Source: Austwickia sp. (GTDB lineage Bacteria; Actinomycetota; Actinomycetes; Actinomycetales; Dermatophilaceae). From it: 64,000 nucleotides of DNA. Each line of letters opens with the position of its first letter. Position 1 is the first letter of the stretch. Location of the stretch: the NCBI GenBank assembly GCA_016711265.1, contig JADJTI010000005.1, forward strand, positions 248,001-312,000. The letters are read 5' to 3'. Below, piece by piece: positions 15,147 through 23,539 of the stretch. A model generated the notes under the pieces. It was not told the origin of the DNA. It did no database searches and saw nothing but the letters and a program-made list of their open reading frames with translations. Made by a program: the position numbers and the translations under genes.

Positions 15147-17009
15147 CTAACCGCCCACCTGAACTGAGTCCCCGCCTCGGGCGCCGGTCAGCGCTTGGCG
15201 CATCCAGGCCACCAGGAGCTCGTCGGCCACGGGCGCGTCCGGCGGCAGGGCCCCGCGCACCTGAGCCGGCGACACCTCCGGGACGCGCACGCTCGTGATC
15301 AACGGGTGTGCGGTCGGCTGGCCTTCTTCGGACTCGCTGAACAGGTCTTCTTGGAGCTTTTCCCCGGGGCGCAGGCCGGTGAACTCGATCGCCACGTCGT
15401 CGCGCCCGGAGATCTGGATCATCGTGCGGGCGACATCCAGGATCCGCACCTGCTCGCCCATCTCCAGCACCATGACGTCGCCGTCGCGGCCGATCGCGGT
15501 GGCCTGCAGGACCAGCTGGCACGCCTCGGGGATCAGCATGAAGTACCGCATGACGGCGGGGTCGGTGACGGTGACCGGGCCGCCCTGCTCGATCTGGGCG
15601 GTGAAGCTGTGAATCACCGAGCCGCGCGAGCCCAGCACGTTGCCGAACCGGACGCTGACATATCGGCCCTGTGCGTGCCGGGCGAAGTGCGCCGTCAGGT
15701 ACTCGGTGAGGCGTTTGCTCAGGCCCAGCACCGAGGTGGGGTCGGCGGCCTTGTCAGTCGAGATGTTGACGAAGGTCCCGACGCCACAGGCCGCGGCGGC
15801 GGTCAACACGTTGAGCGTGCCGACGACGTTGGTCTGCCAGGCCTCGGCGGGGAAGCGTTCGAGCAGCGGCAGGTGCTTGAGCGCCGCCGCATGAAACACC
15901 AGGTCCGGGCGAACGTCCTGCATCACCCGGTGAACCGTCCGGGCATCCCGGATGTCCGCCAGGATCACCTCGTCGCTGTCGAGCAACGCCCGCCCCGACA
16001 GACTCATCTGGGTGCCGTGCAAGCCAGACTCGTCCCGGTCCAACAGGCACAGCTTCGCCGGCTCGAAGCGGGCGATCTGGCGGCACAGCTCAGCCCCGAT
16101 GGACCCTCCGGCACCGGTGACCAGCACCCGGCGACCGGCGATCGCCGCGGCGATCAGGTCGAGCTCCAAATGCACCGGACGGCGGCCCAGCAGATCGGCC
16201 AGATCGAGATCCCGCAGGTCATGGGCGGTCGGAGCGAACCCGCCGAGCGCGCCCGGACCCACCATCTCTTGCAGGCTGGGCAGCACCTTGACGTCGAGAT
16301 CTGCCAGCGCGGCGGCCTCGCTGAGCTTGCGCATGACCTGCGGGTCGACCCGGCTGGCCGCCACGATCAGCAGGTCGGCGCCCACCGCCTCGACTACCTC
16401 GGCCACCTGTGACCGGGTGCCTCGGACCCGGATGCCCTCGATCCGCAGCCGAGACTTGGCTGGGTCGTCGTCCAGCAGGGCCACCGGGACAATCCGGCTG
16501 GCCCGGTCGGCCAGCAGCCCCTTGATGAGCCGTTCGCCGCTCTGGCCGGCGCCGAAGACGACGGCGCGGCGCATCCCATGGCGGCGCCGCGCTCGCCGGG
16601 TCCACCAGGCCCGCCGCACGAACCGCATGGTGAACATGACCAGCAGCGCGAGCGTCCCGCTCGTGATCGGCGTCGAGGTGGGCACCGGCGGGGGATAGAC
16701 GACCAGCGTCAGGACACCCAGCAGCGCCGCCGAGATGACCACCGTGCGCGCCAGGTCGGCGATCTCCTCCGCAGACCCCAACCGGTGGTGTACGGCGTAC
16801 GGCCCGCGAAAGCTGCCCACGACCAGTTGCGCCGCGGCCACCAGGGCAGCGGCGGCGAAGGTGCCCCAGGTGAACAGGTAGTGGAGCTTGAAGTCGTACC
16901 GCAGGCAGACGCCGCCATAGACGGCGAGCACCCACGCCAGGGCATCCAGGGGGGCCCAGCGGTAGCGGGCGAGCCGCCCGGCTCGCAACGCGTCCAAGCT
17001 GAGCTGCAC
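15147..17009 (-). CDS. membrane NDP-sugar 4,6-dehydratase (PglF/FlaA1/CapD-like)
   Basis: 620 residues. About four membrane helices fill the first 130 residues. A CoA-binding-like Rossmann domain follows (VVFGAGQSGERLIKGLL), then the catalytic short-chain dehydrogenase from about residue 290: VTGAGGSIGAELCRQI, VFHAAALKHLPLLE and NISTDKAADPTSVLGLSKR. The catalytic block carries the Asp-Lys pair of inverting/retaining UDP-GlcNAc 4,6-dehydratases. It makes the 4-keto-6-deoxy sugar that an aminotransferase such as the one at 12,198 would use. The GTG start follows AGGAGGT. It is transcribed away from the PglE/PglC-like pair and toward the PadR gene. CapD-type roles in capsule are the alternative. 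Confidence 0.92.
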   Translation of the reverse strand: MQLSLDALRAGRLARYRWAPLDALAWVLAVYGGVCLRYDFKLHYLFTWGTFAAAALVAAAQLVVGSFRGPYAVHHRLGSAEEIADLARTVVISAALLGVLTLVVYPPPVPTSTPITSGTLALLVMFTMRFVRRAWWTRRARRRHGMRRAVVFGAGQSGERLIKGLLADRASRIVPVALLDDDPAKSRLRIEGIRVRGTRSQVAEVVEAVGADLLIVAASRVDPQVMRKLSEAAALADLDVKVLPSLQEMVGPGALGGFAPTAHDLRDLDLADLLGRRPVHLELDLIAAAIAGRRVLVTGAGGSIGAELCRQIARFEPAKLCLLDRDESGLHGTQMSLSGRALLDSDEVILADIRDARTVHRVMQDVRPDLVFHAAALKHLPLLERFPAEAWQTNVVGTLNVLTAAAACGVGTFVNISTDKAADPTSVLGLSKRLTEYLTAHFARHAQGRYVSVRFGNVLGSRGSVIHSFTAQIEQGGPVTVTDPAVMRYFMLIPEACQLVLQATAIGRDGDVMVLEMGEQVRILDVARTMIQISGRDDVAIEFTGLRPGEKLQEDLFSESEEGQPTAHPLITSVRVPEVSPAQVRGALPPDAPVADELLVAWMRQALTGARGGDSVQVGG

Positions 17010-17228
17010 CGGACCTCCTGCGTGCTCGCGTGCGGCGGGGGCGCTCCCGCCTCGGCGCCAGACCGGGTGTGCCGTGACGGTTTCGCCGGTCGCAGCCGTT
17101 TCGGGGCGCGGTTCACGGGTAGTTTACGCGCGGCCCCGGAGCGGCCCTTCGGGCCGCGCCGGGGCCGCAGGACGCCCGATCGCCCGCGTCGAGCACGCGG
17201 TGTCGGCCTGCGCCGAGCCTCCAGCGTC

Positions 17229-17234
17229 TAGCGT
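17229..17234 (+). promoter_or_regulatory. leaderless -10 box of the MDR oxidoreductase gene
   Basis: TAGCGT ends 6 bases before the ATG at 17241, within the 231-bp divergent gap. No other strong feature was seen in that gap. Confidence 0.5.
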
Positions 17235-17240
17235 GTTGCC

Positions 17241-18209
17241 ATGCTTGCCGTCTACTGCGCCAGCCAGTCCTCAGAAGATCCGTTGTCCGGGCTCGTGGTC
17301 GGAGAACGACCAGAACCGGAGCCGCGTCCCGGGTGGAGCGTCGTGACGCTCAAGGCCGCGACGTTGAACCACCACGACCTGTGGTCGCTGCAGGGTGTCG
17401 GGCTGCCGGCCGACCGGCTGCCGATGACCTTGGGCTGCGACGGGGCCGGCCTCGACGAGAACGGCAACGAGGTGATCGTGCATGCCGTGATCGCCTCGCC
17501 GGGTTGGCAGGGCGATGAGACCCTCGACCCCAAGCGCTCGCTGTTCTCCGAGGTCCACCAGGGCACCTTCAGCGAACGGGTGCTGGTACCCACCGTCAAC
17601 CTGGTACCCAAGCCTGAGGGGATGAGCTGGGAGGTGGCCGCCGCGCTGCCGACGGCCTGGCTGACGGCGTACCGGATGTTGTTCACCAACGCCGGCGTCC
17701 AGCCCGGTTCCCTGGTGCTCGTGCAGGGCGCCGGAGGCGGGGTGTCGACCGCGCTCATCCAGCTCGGGGTCGCGGCCGGCCTGCGGATGTGGGTCACCGG
17801 ACGCGATGAGAAGAAGCGTCAACAGGCGCTCACCCTGGGCGCGGAAGCCGTCTGGGAGCCGGGGGTCCGGTTGCCCGAAAAAGTCGACGCCGTGATGGAG
17901 ACCGTCGGCGCCGCCACCTGGTCGCATTCGGTCAACGTGCTGCGCCCCGGCGGCTCGATCGTGATCTCCGGGGCGACCACAGGGGATTCGCCCCCCAAGG
18001 GTGAGCTCACCAAGGTCTTCTTCCGCCAGCTCCGGGTGATCGGTTCCACGATGGGGAACCGGCACGAGCTGGAGCGCCTGGCTAAGCTCGTGACCAGCCG
18101 GAACATCGAACCCACGATCGATGAGGTGCTGCCCCTCGCGCGCGCCCGTGAGGGCTTCGAGCGGCTGGCTTCTGGCCAGATGTTCGGCAAGATCGCGTTC
18201 ACCGCCTGA
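17241..18209 (+). CDS. zinc-type alcohol dehydrogenase-like (MDR) NADPH oxidoreductase
   Basis: 322 residues of the medium-chain dehydrogenase/quinone reductase family. The N-terminal GroES-like half includes ATLNHHDLWSLQGVGLP and LGCDGAG. The Rossmann half carries LVQGAGGGVSTALIQLGVAAG with a dinucleotide loop, and the C-terminus ends FGKIAFTA. The cysteine ligands for structural zinc are absent, as in quinone-oxidoreductase-type members, which reduce activated double bonds or quinones with NADPH. It is a single-gene unit with a TAGCGT box 6 bases before the ATG and a strong hairpin after the stop. Substrate unknown. Confidence 0.85.
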   Translation: MLAVYCASQSSEDPLSGLVVGERPEPEPRPGWSVVTLKAATLNHHDLWSLQGVGLPADRLPMTLGCDGAGLDENGNEVIVHAVIASPGWQGDETLDPKRSLFSEVHQGTFSERVLVPTVNLVPKPEGMSWEVAAALPTAWLTAYRMLFTNAGVQPGSLVLVQGAGGGVSTALIQLGVAAGLRMWVTGRDEKKRQQALTLGAEAVWEPGVRLPEKVDAVMETVGAATWSHSVNVLRPGGSIVISGATTGDSPPKGELTKVFFRQLRVIGSTMGNRHELERLAKLVTSRNIEPTIDEVLPLARAREGFERLASGQMFGKIAFTA

Positions 18210-18213
18210 GCGC

Positions 18214-18253
18214 CGGATCCGCGCAGGGCCTGCGCGGGGCCTGCGCGGATCCG
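18214..18253. terminator. hairpin between convergent genes
   Basis: CGGATCCGCGCAGG and CCTGCGCGGATCCG form a perfect 14-bp stem around a 12-base loop, between the MDR stop and the end of the GDSL-like gene. It can terminate both. Confidence 0.75.
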
Positions 18254-18275
18254 GGCCCAGGCCGGCGCCCGCGCG

Positions 18276-18989
18276 CTATGACGACAGGTGCAGCCAGCGC
18301 TCCCAGCCACCGTGCAGCACCAGCCACGCCAGCAGGCCGTACCCGGCCTGACCGGGGTGGCGCTGGTCGCCCGAGGTGGACAGCTCCGAGATCCACTGAT
18401 CGTGCTCGACCAGCGGATAGAAGCAGTCGACGAACGGCACCGACCGCCGCGAACACACGTCGGCCTGGGCCTCGACGATGATCTCCAGCCGGGAGTTCAG
18501 GTCGGGGTCCAGGGTCGGCGGGGGCCCCACCACGAAGGCCGCGATTCCGCGGGCGGTGGTGTCGTCGAGGATGTTGGCCAGGTTGAGGCGGCTGCGCGCG
18601 GTGGTGAGTCGCTGCTCGGCGTCGGCCTGGCCGACCCCGATGACCAGCCGCCGTTCGCGGCGGTCACCCCAGCGCGGGATGCCTTCGGCGCGCCAGCGGT
18701 TCAGCACGTCAGCGCTGGAGTCCCCGCGAATCCCGAGGTTGTACGCCGTCAGGTCGACGTCGGGGTGGGAGGAGCGGCCGACGACGCGGGACACCCAACC
18801 CAGACCCTTGGGGTCGCCGTACCCGGCGATGAAAGCGTCCCCGATAAACACCAACCCGATGTCGCGGGGACCGTCACCGGCGACCGCGTCCGCGCTGCGC
18901 GTGAACTCGGGACGGTAATCGTCCTCGCTGGGGTATCCGATGTCGAAGCCCTCGCCGGCGGCGACGGGGTGGTCCACGGATTGGCTCAC
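18276..18989 (-). CDS. SGNH/GDSL-hydrolase-like protein lacking the block I serine
   Basis: 237 residues with the SGNH fold pattern. Block I reads VFIGDAFIAGYGDPKGLGW, block II NLGIRGDSSADVLNRW, and block V DQRHPGQAGYGLLAWLV, with the Asp-x-x-His of the triad. In active members block I is GDS; here the codon is GCT, so the nucleophile is alanine. The block III Asn is also not evident (VIGVGQADAEQ). Everything else is well kept, so it may be a pseudoenzyme with a binding role rather than a lipase or esterase. It follows the DUF6104 gene by 6 bp and is probably co-transcribed. There is no signal peptide. Confidence 0.75.
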   Translation of the reverse strand: MSQSVDHPVAAGEGFDIGYPSEDDYRPEFTRSADAVAGDGPRDIGLVFIGDAFIAGYGDPKGLGWVSRVVGRSSHPDVDLTAYNLGIRGDSSADVLNRWRAEGIPRWGDRRERRLVIGVGQADAEQRLTTARSRLNLANILDDTTARGIAAFVVGPPPTLDPDLNSRLEIIVEAQADVCSRRSVPFVDCFYPLVEHDQWISELSTSGDQRHPGQAGYGLLAWLVLHGGWERWLHLSS

Positions 18990-18995
18990 GGGTGA

Positions 18996-19181
18996 TCAGT
19001 CCTCGTCATCGTCGAGCCTGGCCAGCCAGGTCGCCAGCCGCTCGATCGGGATTTCGTGCTCGGGATGGAGGTCGACAAAGGTCCGCAGCTGTTCGGCCAG
19101 CCACCCGAGGGTGACCTCCTCCTCGCCGCGGCGGGACGCCAGCTCTTCCAGGCCCCGGTCGGTGAAATACACGTCGGCCAT
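18996..19181 (-). CDS. small DUF6104-like protein
   Basis: 61 residues: an N-terminal strand MADVYFTDRGLEEL, a central helix rich in Glu, and a C-terminal helix ending in an acidic run, LDDDED. This matches a small cytoplasmic family of actinobacteria that I recognise as DUF6104; no function is known to me. The gene lies 6 bp upstream of the GDSL-like gene and downstream of kgd, from which a strong hairpin separates it, so it should have its own promoter in the short gap. Length and composition fit a real gene rather than a chance frame. Confidence 0.72.
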   Translation of the reverse strand: MADVYFTDRGLEELASRRGEEEVTLGWLAEQLRTFVDLHPEHEIPIERLATWLARLDDDED

Positions 19182-19220
19182 TCTGCCCTAACGGCCCGCT
19201 GCGTGCGCGAGCCCGTCGGG

Positions 19221-19257
19221 GCCGAGTCGGACGCCCGAGAGGAGCGTCCGACTCGGC
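19221..19257 (-). terminator. kgd transcription terminator
   Basis: GCCGAGTCGGACGC and GCGTCCGACTCGGC pair over 14 bp around a 9-base loop. It starts 33 bp after the kgd stop and lies before the next minus-strand gene. Confidence 0.75.
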
Positions 19258-19289
19258 AACACTTCTGCGGTAGCGACCGGCCGGCGCGG

Positions 19290-22200
19290 CTAACGGGAGA
19301 ACGCCTCCTGCATCAAGTTGGCCTGCTCGACCGCGTGGACCTTGCTGGAGCCCGTGGACGGTGAGGCCGAGGACGGCCGGGAGACCACGCGCAGCGGCCG
19401 GTGTTCGCCCTGCGCAGCCAGCAGTGAGGGCAGGTTGACGATCATGAACGGCCAGGCACCCTGGTTCTGCGGTTCGTCCTGGACCCACACCAGCTCCGCG
19501 TTCGGGTATTCGCGGACCGCCTCGGCGATCTCCACCGTCGGGATCGGGTACAGCTGCTCGACCCGCACGATGGCGGTCGCGGTGTCCTCGCGCTTCTCGC
19601 GCTCCGCCTCCAGGTCGTAGATCACCCGAGCCGAGGCCAGCAGCACCCGGTTGACGCTGTTCTTGTCGATCGGGGCGGCGTCCTTGATGACCGGCCGGAA
19701 GGAGCCCTGGGTGAAGTCCTCCACCGAACTCACTGCTGCCTTGAGCCGCAGCAGCTGCTTGGGGGTGAAGACGATCAGCGGCCGACGCGGACGCTGGTAG
19801 GCCTGGCGGCGCAACAGGTGGAAGTGGCTGGCCGGCGTACTGGGGTAGGCCACCGTCATGTTGTCCTGGGCGCACAGCTGCAGGTAGCGCTCGATCCGGG
19901 CTGAGGAGTGGTCCGGGCCCTGGCCCTCGTACCCATGCGGCAGCAGCAGGACCACAGAGCTGCGCTGGTTCCACTTCTGCTCGCTGCTGGAGATGAACTC
20001 GTCCACGATGGTCTGCGCACCGTTGGCGAAGTCACCGAACTGCGCCTCCCAGAGCACCAGGGCATCGGGGCGCTCGACCGAGTAGCCATATTCGAAGCCC
20101 ATCGCGGCGTACTCGCTGAGCAACGAGTCGTACACCCAGAACTTGGCCTGGTCCTTGCCCAGGTACAGCAGCGGGGTCCACTCATCAGCGTTGTTCTTGT
20201 CGATGAGTACGGCGTGCCGCTGGGTGAACGTGCCGCGGCGACTGTCCTGCCCCGCCAGCCGCACCGGGACGCCTTCGGCGAGGAGCGAGCCCATCGCCAG
20301 CAGCTCGCCCATGCCCCAGTCGATCTCGCCGCTGCGGGTCATCTCGGTGCGCTTCTCGAGCATCTTGAGCAGCTTGGGGTGCACGGTGAAGCCCTTGGGG
20401 TACGCCGTCCAGGCGTCCCCGAGCCGGTGCATCATCTCGGTGGTGATGGCCGTCTTCATGGCCCGGTGGACGCGCATCTCGTCCTGGATCTGGGAGGTCG
20501 GCCGCTCCAGTGAGGAGCCGGCGGCCTCCGGCGCGACCGCGGCACCCCGGGAGGCACTGGCGGCCTTGGCCTGCCGGGCCGCCTCACGGGTTTCGATGAA
20601 GACCTGCTCCAGACGGCCCTGGTAGTCCCGCAGCGCTGACTCGGCGTCCTCGACGGAGATATCACCACGGCCGATCAGGGCCTCGGTGTACAGCTTGCGG
20701 ACGCTGCGCTTGCGTTCGATCAGGTTGTACATGAGCGGCTGGGTCATCGACGGGTCGTCGCCCTCGTTATGGCCGCGACGCCGGTAGCAGACCATGTCGA
20801 CGATGACGTCCTTGTGGAACTCCTGGCGGAATTCGTAGGCCAGCTCGGCGACCCGGACACAGGCCTCGGGGTCGTCCCCGTTGACGTGGAAGATCGGCGA
20901 CTGGATCGCCCGACCCAGGTCGGTGGAGTAGATGGAGGACCGGGAGCTGGACGGCGCGGTGGTGAAGCCGACCTGGTTGTTGACCACGATGTGGATGGTG
21001 CCGCCGGTGCGGTAGCCGCGCAGCTGCGACAGCTGCAGGGTCTCCAGGACCACACCCTGGCCCGCGAAGGCCGCGTCCCCGTGCAGCAGGACGGGCAGCA
21101 CCGTGAACGCGCTGCCGCCCTTGTCGATGCGGTCCTGCTTGGCGCGGACGATGCCCTCCAGAACCGGGTTGACCGCCTCCAGGTGGCTGGGGTTGGCCGC
21201 CAGCGACACCCGGGTGGTCTTGCCCTCCTCGGAGGTGAACACGCCCTCGGTGCCCAAGTGGTACTTGACGTCGCCGGAGCCCTGAATGGTCCGCGGGTCC
21301 TGGGTGCCCTCGAACTCGCGGAAGATCTGCGCGTACGACTTGCCCGCGATGTTGGCCAGCACGTTGAGTCGGCCACGGTGGGGCATGCCGATGCACACCT
21401 CATCGAGCCCTTCGTCGGCGGCCAGGGAGAGCACCTGGTCGAGCAGGGCGATCACCGATTCGCCACCCTCGAGGCTGAAGCGCTTCTGGCCGACGAACTT
21501 GGTCTGCAGGAAGGTCTCGAAGGCCTCCGCGGCGTTGAGCCGGCGCAGGATCCGCATCTGCTCGTCGCGGGTCAGCTTGATCTGGTGCCGCTCGACCTTG
21601 GACTGCATCCACTCGCGCTGCTCAGAGTCCTGGATGTGCATGTACTCCACGCCGATGGTCCGGCAGTAGGAGTCGCGCAGGATGTCCAGGATCTCGCGCA
21701 GGGTGGCCAGGTCCATGCCCCCGAAGCCGCCGGTGGCCACCTCGCGGTCCAGGTCCCACAGGGTCAGGCCGTGGGTGGACAGGTCCAGGTCGTAGTGCTT
21801 GCGCTGGCGGTACTCCAGGGGGTCGGTGTCCGCGAGCAGGTGGCCGCGAACCCGGTAGGCGTGGATCAGCTTCTGCACCCGGACGGTCTTGGACAGGTCG
21901 TCGTCGTGGGTGGCCGAGACGTCCTTGCTCCAACGCACCGGCTCGTAGGGAATGCGCAGGCTGGAGAAGATCTCGTCGTAGAACTCGTCCTCGCCGAGCA
22001 GGTAGTTGTGGACCAGCCGCAGGAAGTCGCCGGACCCGGCGCCCTGGATGATGCGGTGGTCGTACGTCGAGGTCAGGGTCATCACCTTGCTGATGCCCTG
22101 ACGCGCGATCGTCTCGTCGGAGGCGCCCTGCCATTCGGCCGGGTACTCCATGGCGCCCACGCCGATGATCGCGCCCTGACCCTTCATCAGGCGCGGCACG

Positions 22201-23264
22201 GAGTGCACGGTCCCGATGGTGCCCGGGTTGGTCAGGCTGATGGTCGTGCCGGCGAAGTCCTCGATGGTGAGCTTGTTGTTGCGGGCTTTGCGGACCAGGT
22301 CCTCGTAGGCGTTCCAGAACTGGAAGAAATCGAGGGTCTCGGCGGCCTTGACGCTCGGCACGACGAGGGAGCGGGTGCCGTCCGGCTTGGGCAGGTCGAT
22401 GGCCAGGCCGAAGTTGATGTGGGCCGGCTGGACGACCGAGGGCTTGCCGTCGACCTCGGTGAAGCTGTAGTTCATCCCCGGCATCGCCGTCAGTGCCTTG
22501 ACGATGGCGAACCCGATGATGTGGGTGAAGGAGACCTTGCCGCCGCGGTTACGGCGCAGGTGCTCGTTGATCAGGATCCGGTTGTCCATCATGACCTTGG
22601 CCGGCATGGACCGGACGCTGGTGGCCGTGGGCACGGTCAGCGATTGATCCATGTTGGCGACCAGGCGGGCCGACGGACCGCGCAGCGGTACGACGACGCC
22701 CTCGTCCTTGGTCTTGCCGGCCTTCACCGACGGCGTGTCCCGGGGCGTCGGTGGGGCCTTGGTGCCACCGGCAGGCCCCGCGGGGGTGGGCTCTCCGCTG
22801 CCGGCGCTGGCGGCCTTGGACTCGGCCCCCGCCGCCGCCGCATCCTTGGCGTCGGCATTCGGTGCAGGTGCTTGGTCGCCGCCCGCCGGTCCACCCGAGC
22901 CCGGTGTCCGGTTGCCGTCGGCGGCGGGCCGACCCTCGTCCTTGCCCGGCGACGACCCCGCGCCGGTGGCGGCGGCCGGAGCGGCGGGGGCGGCGGACTG
23001 CTGCGTCCTCGCGGCCGAGTTGTGTTGTGCATTTGATGCATTCGAGACGGCGGTCGCGGCGGGAGCCGACGTGCGGGGCGCGGCCGTCGTACCCTGGGCG
23101 GCGGGCGCTTTGGCGCCGTCGCCGGTGTACCCCGCGAAGAACGGCCACCAGGCCTCATCGACGCTGTGCTTGTCCTCCTGGTACTTCTCGAAGAGTTCGT
23201 CGACGAGCCATTGGTTGGCCCCGAACTCGGCGAGGGGATCGTTGCTGGAGGACTCGCTTGCCAC
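19290..23264 (-). CDS. kgd: multifunctional 2-oxoglutarate decarboxylase/dehydrogenase E1-E2 (Kgd/OdhA)
   Basis: 1324 residues. A short helical start (FGANQWLVDELFEKY) leads to a long Ala/Pro/Gly linker (about 50-195). Next is the E2 succinyltransferase catalytic domain without a lipoyl domain, marked by TYDHRIIQGAGSGDFL, and then the thiamine-diphosphate E1 domain with GMPHRGRLNVLANIAGKSY and GDAAFAGQGVV near the cofactor and metal site. It oxidatively decarboxylates 2-oxoglutarate in the TCA cycle together with lipoylated E2p and E3 subunits. The GTG start has GAGG 6 bases upstream; a 29-residue longer reading is possible but does not match the family N-terminus. Regulation by GarA/OdhI-type FHA proteins is known in the family; none is encoded here. 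Confidence 0.95.
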   Translation of the reverse strand: MASESSSNDPLAEFGANQWLVDELFEKYQEDKHSVDEAWWPFFAGYTGDGAKAPAAQGTTAAPRTSAPAATAVSNASNAQHNSAARTQQSAAPAAPAAATGAGSSPGKDEGRPAADGNRTPGSGGPAGGDQAPAPNADAKDAAAAGAESKAASAGSGEPTPAGPAGGTKAPPTPRDTPSVKAGKTKDEGVVVPLRGPSARLVANMDQSLTVPTATSVRSMPAKVMMDNRILINEHLRRNRGGKVSFTHIIGFAIVKALTAMPGMNYSFTEVDGKPSVVQPAHINFGLAIDLPKPDGTRSLVVPSVKAAETLDFFQFWNAYEDLVRKARNNKLTIEDFAGTTISLTNPGTIGTVHSVPRLMKGQGAIIGVGAMEYPAEWQGASDETIARQGISKVMTLTSTYDHRIIQGAGSGDFLRLVHNYLLGEDEFYDEIFSSLRIPYEPVRWSKDVSATHDDDLSKTVRVQKLIHAYRVRGHLLADTDPLEYRQRKHYDLDLSTHGLTLWDLDREVATGGFGGMDLATLREILDILRDSYCRTIGVEYMHIQDSEQREWMQSKVERHQIKLTRDEQMRILRRLNAAEAFETFLQTKFVGQKRFSLEGGESVIALLDQVLSLAADEGLDEVCIGMPHRGRLNVLANIAGKSYAQIFREFEGTQDPRTIQGSGDVKYHLGTEGVFTSEEGKTTRVSLAANPSHLEAVNPVLEGIVRAKQDRIDKGGSAFTVLPVLLHGDAAFAGQGVVLETLQLSQLRGYRTGGTIHIVVNNQVGFTTAPSSSRSSIYSTDLGRAIQSPIFHVNGDDPEACVRVAELAYEFRQEFHKDVIVDMVCYRRRGHNEGDDPSMTQPLMYNLIERKRSVRKLYTEALIGRGDISVEDAESALRDYQGRLEQVFIETREAARQAKAASASRGAAVAPEAAGSSLERPTSQIQDEMRVHRAMKTAITTEMMHRLGDAWTAYPKGFTVHPKLLKMLEKRTEMTRSGEIDWGMGELLAMGSLLAEGVPVRLAGQDSRRGTFTQRHAVLIDKNNADEWTPLLYLGKDQAKFWVYDSLLSEYAAMGFEYGYSVERPDALVLWEAQFGDFANGAQTIVDEFISSSEQKWNQRSSVVLLLPHGYEGQGPDHSSARIERYLQLCAQDNMTVAYPSTPASHFHLLRRQAYQRPRRPLIVFTPKQLLRLKAAVSSVEDFTQGSFRPVIKDAAPIDKNSVNRVLLASARVIYDLEAEREKREDTATAIVRVEQLYPIPTVEIAEAVREYPNAELVWVQDEPQNQGAWPFMIVNLPSLLAAQGEHRPLRVVSRPSSASPSTGSSKVHAVEQANLMQEAFSR

Positions 23265-23385
23265 AGGGGGCCTCTTTCCTGCGTCGAGGGTGACTTGGCG
23301 CTGCCGGGCAGACGGTGCGCAGACGGGTCTAAGGGTACCCCGAGCGGCCATTTTCGGGGGGTTGCAGCCGAGTCCGCGCGGCCAT

Positions 23386-23418
23386 GTCGCCCGGCCGTCG
23401 CCCCGCCGTCGCCCGGCC
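23386..23418. repeat. 11-bp tandem repeat in the kgd/CNNM gap
   Basis: GTCGCCCGGCC, GTCGCCCCGCC and GTCGCCCGGCC follow head to tail, with further GTCGCACC units after. It lies in the 275-bp divergent gap that must hold the promoters of kgd and the CNNM gene. I saw no clear promoter pair. Confidence 0.7.
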
Positions 23419-23539
23419 GTCGCACCGTCGTCGCACCGGCCTGGAGAGCCCTGGTCGCGCCGGGGGACCGGGGCGGCTCACCGGCACTGCCTACCATGGG
23501 TCGAGCCTCGGTGCAGGACGGGTGGGACATGGGTGGGTC

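Noticed and set aside
20769..23036. 755-codon open frame antisense to kgd
   Set aside because: Same cause; composition (Val/Gly/His/Asp-rich, no motif) is typical of antisense frames, and kgd is certain.
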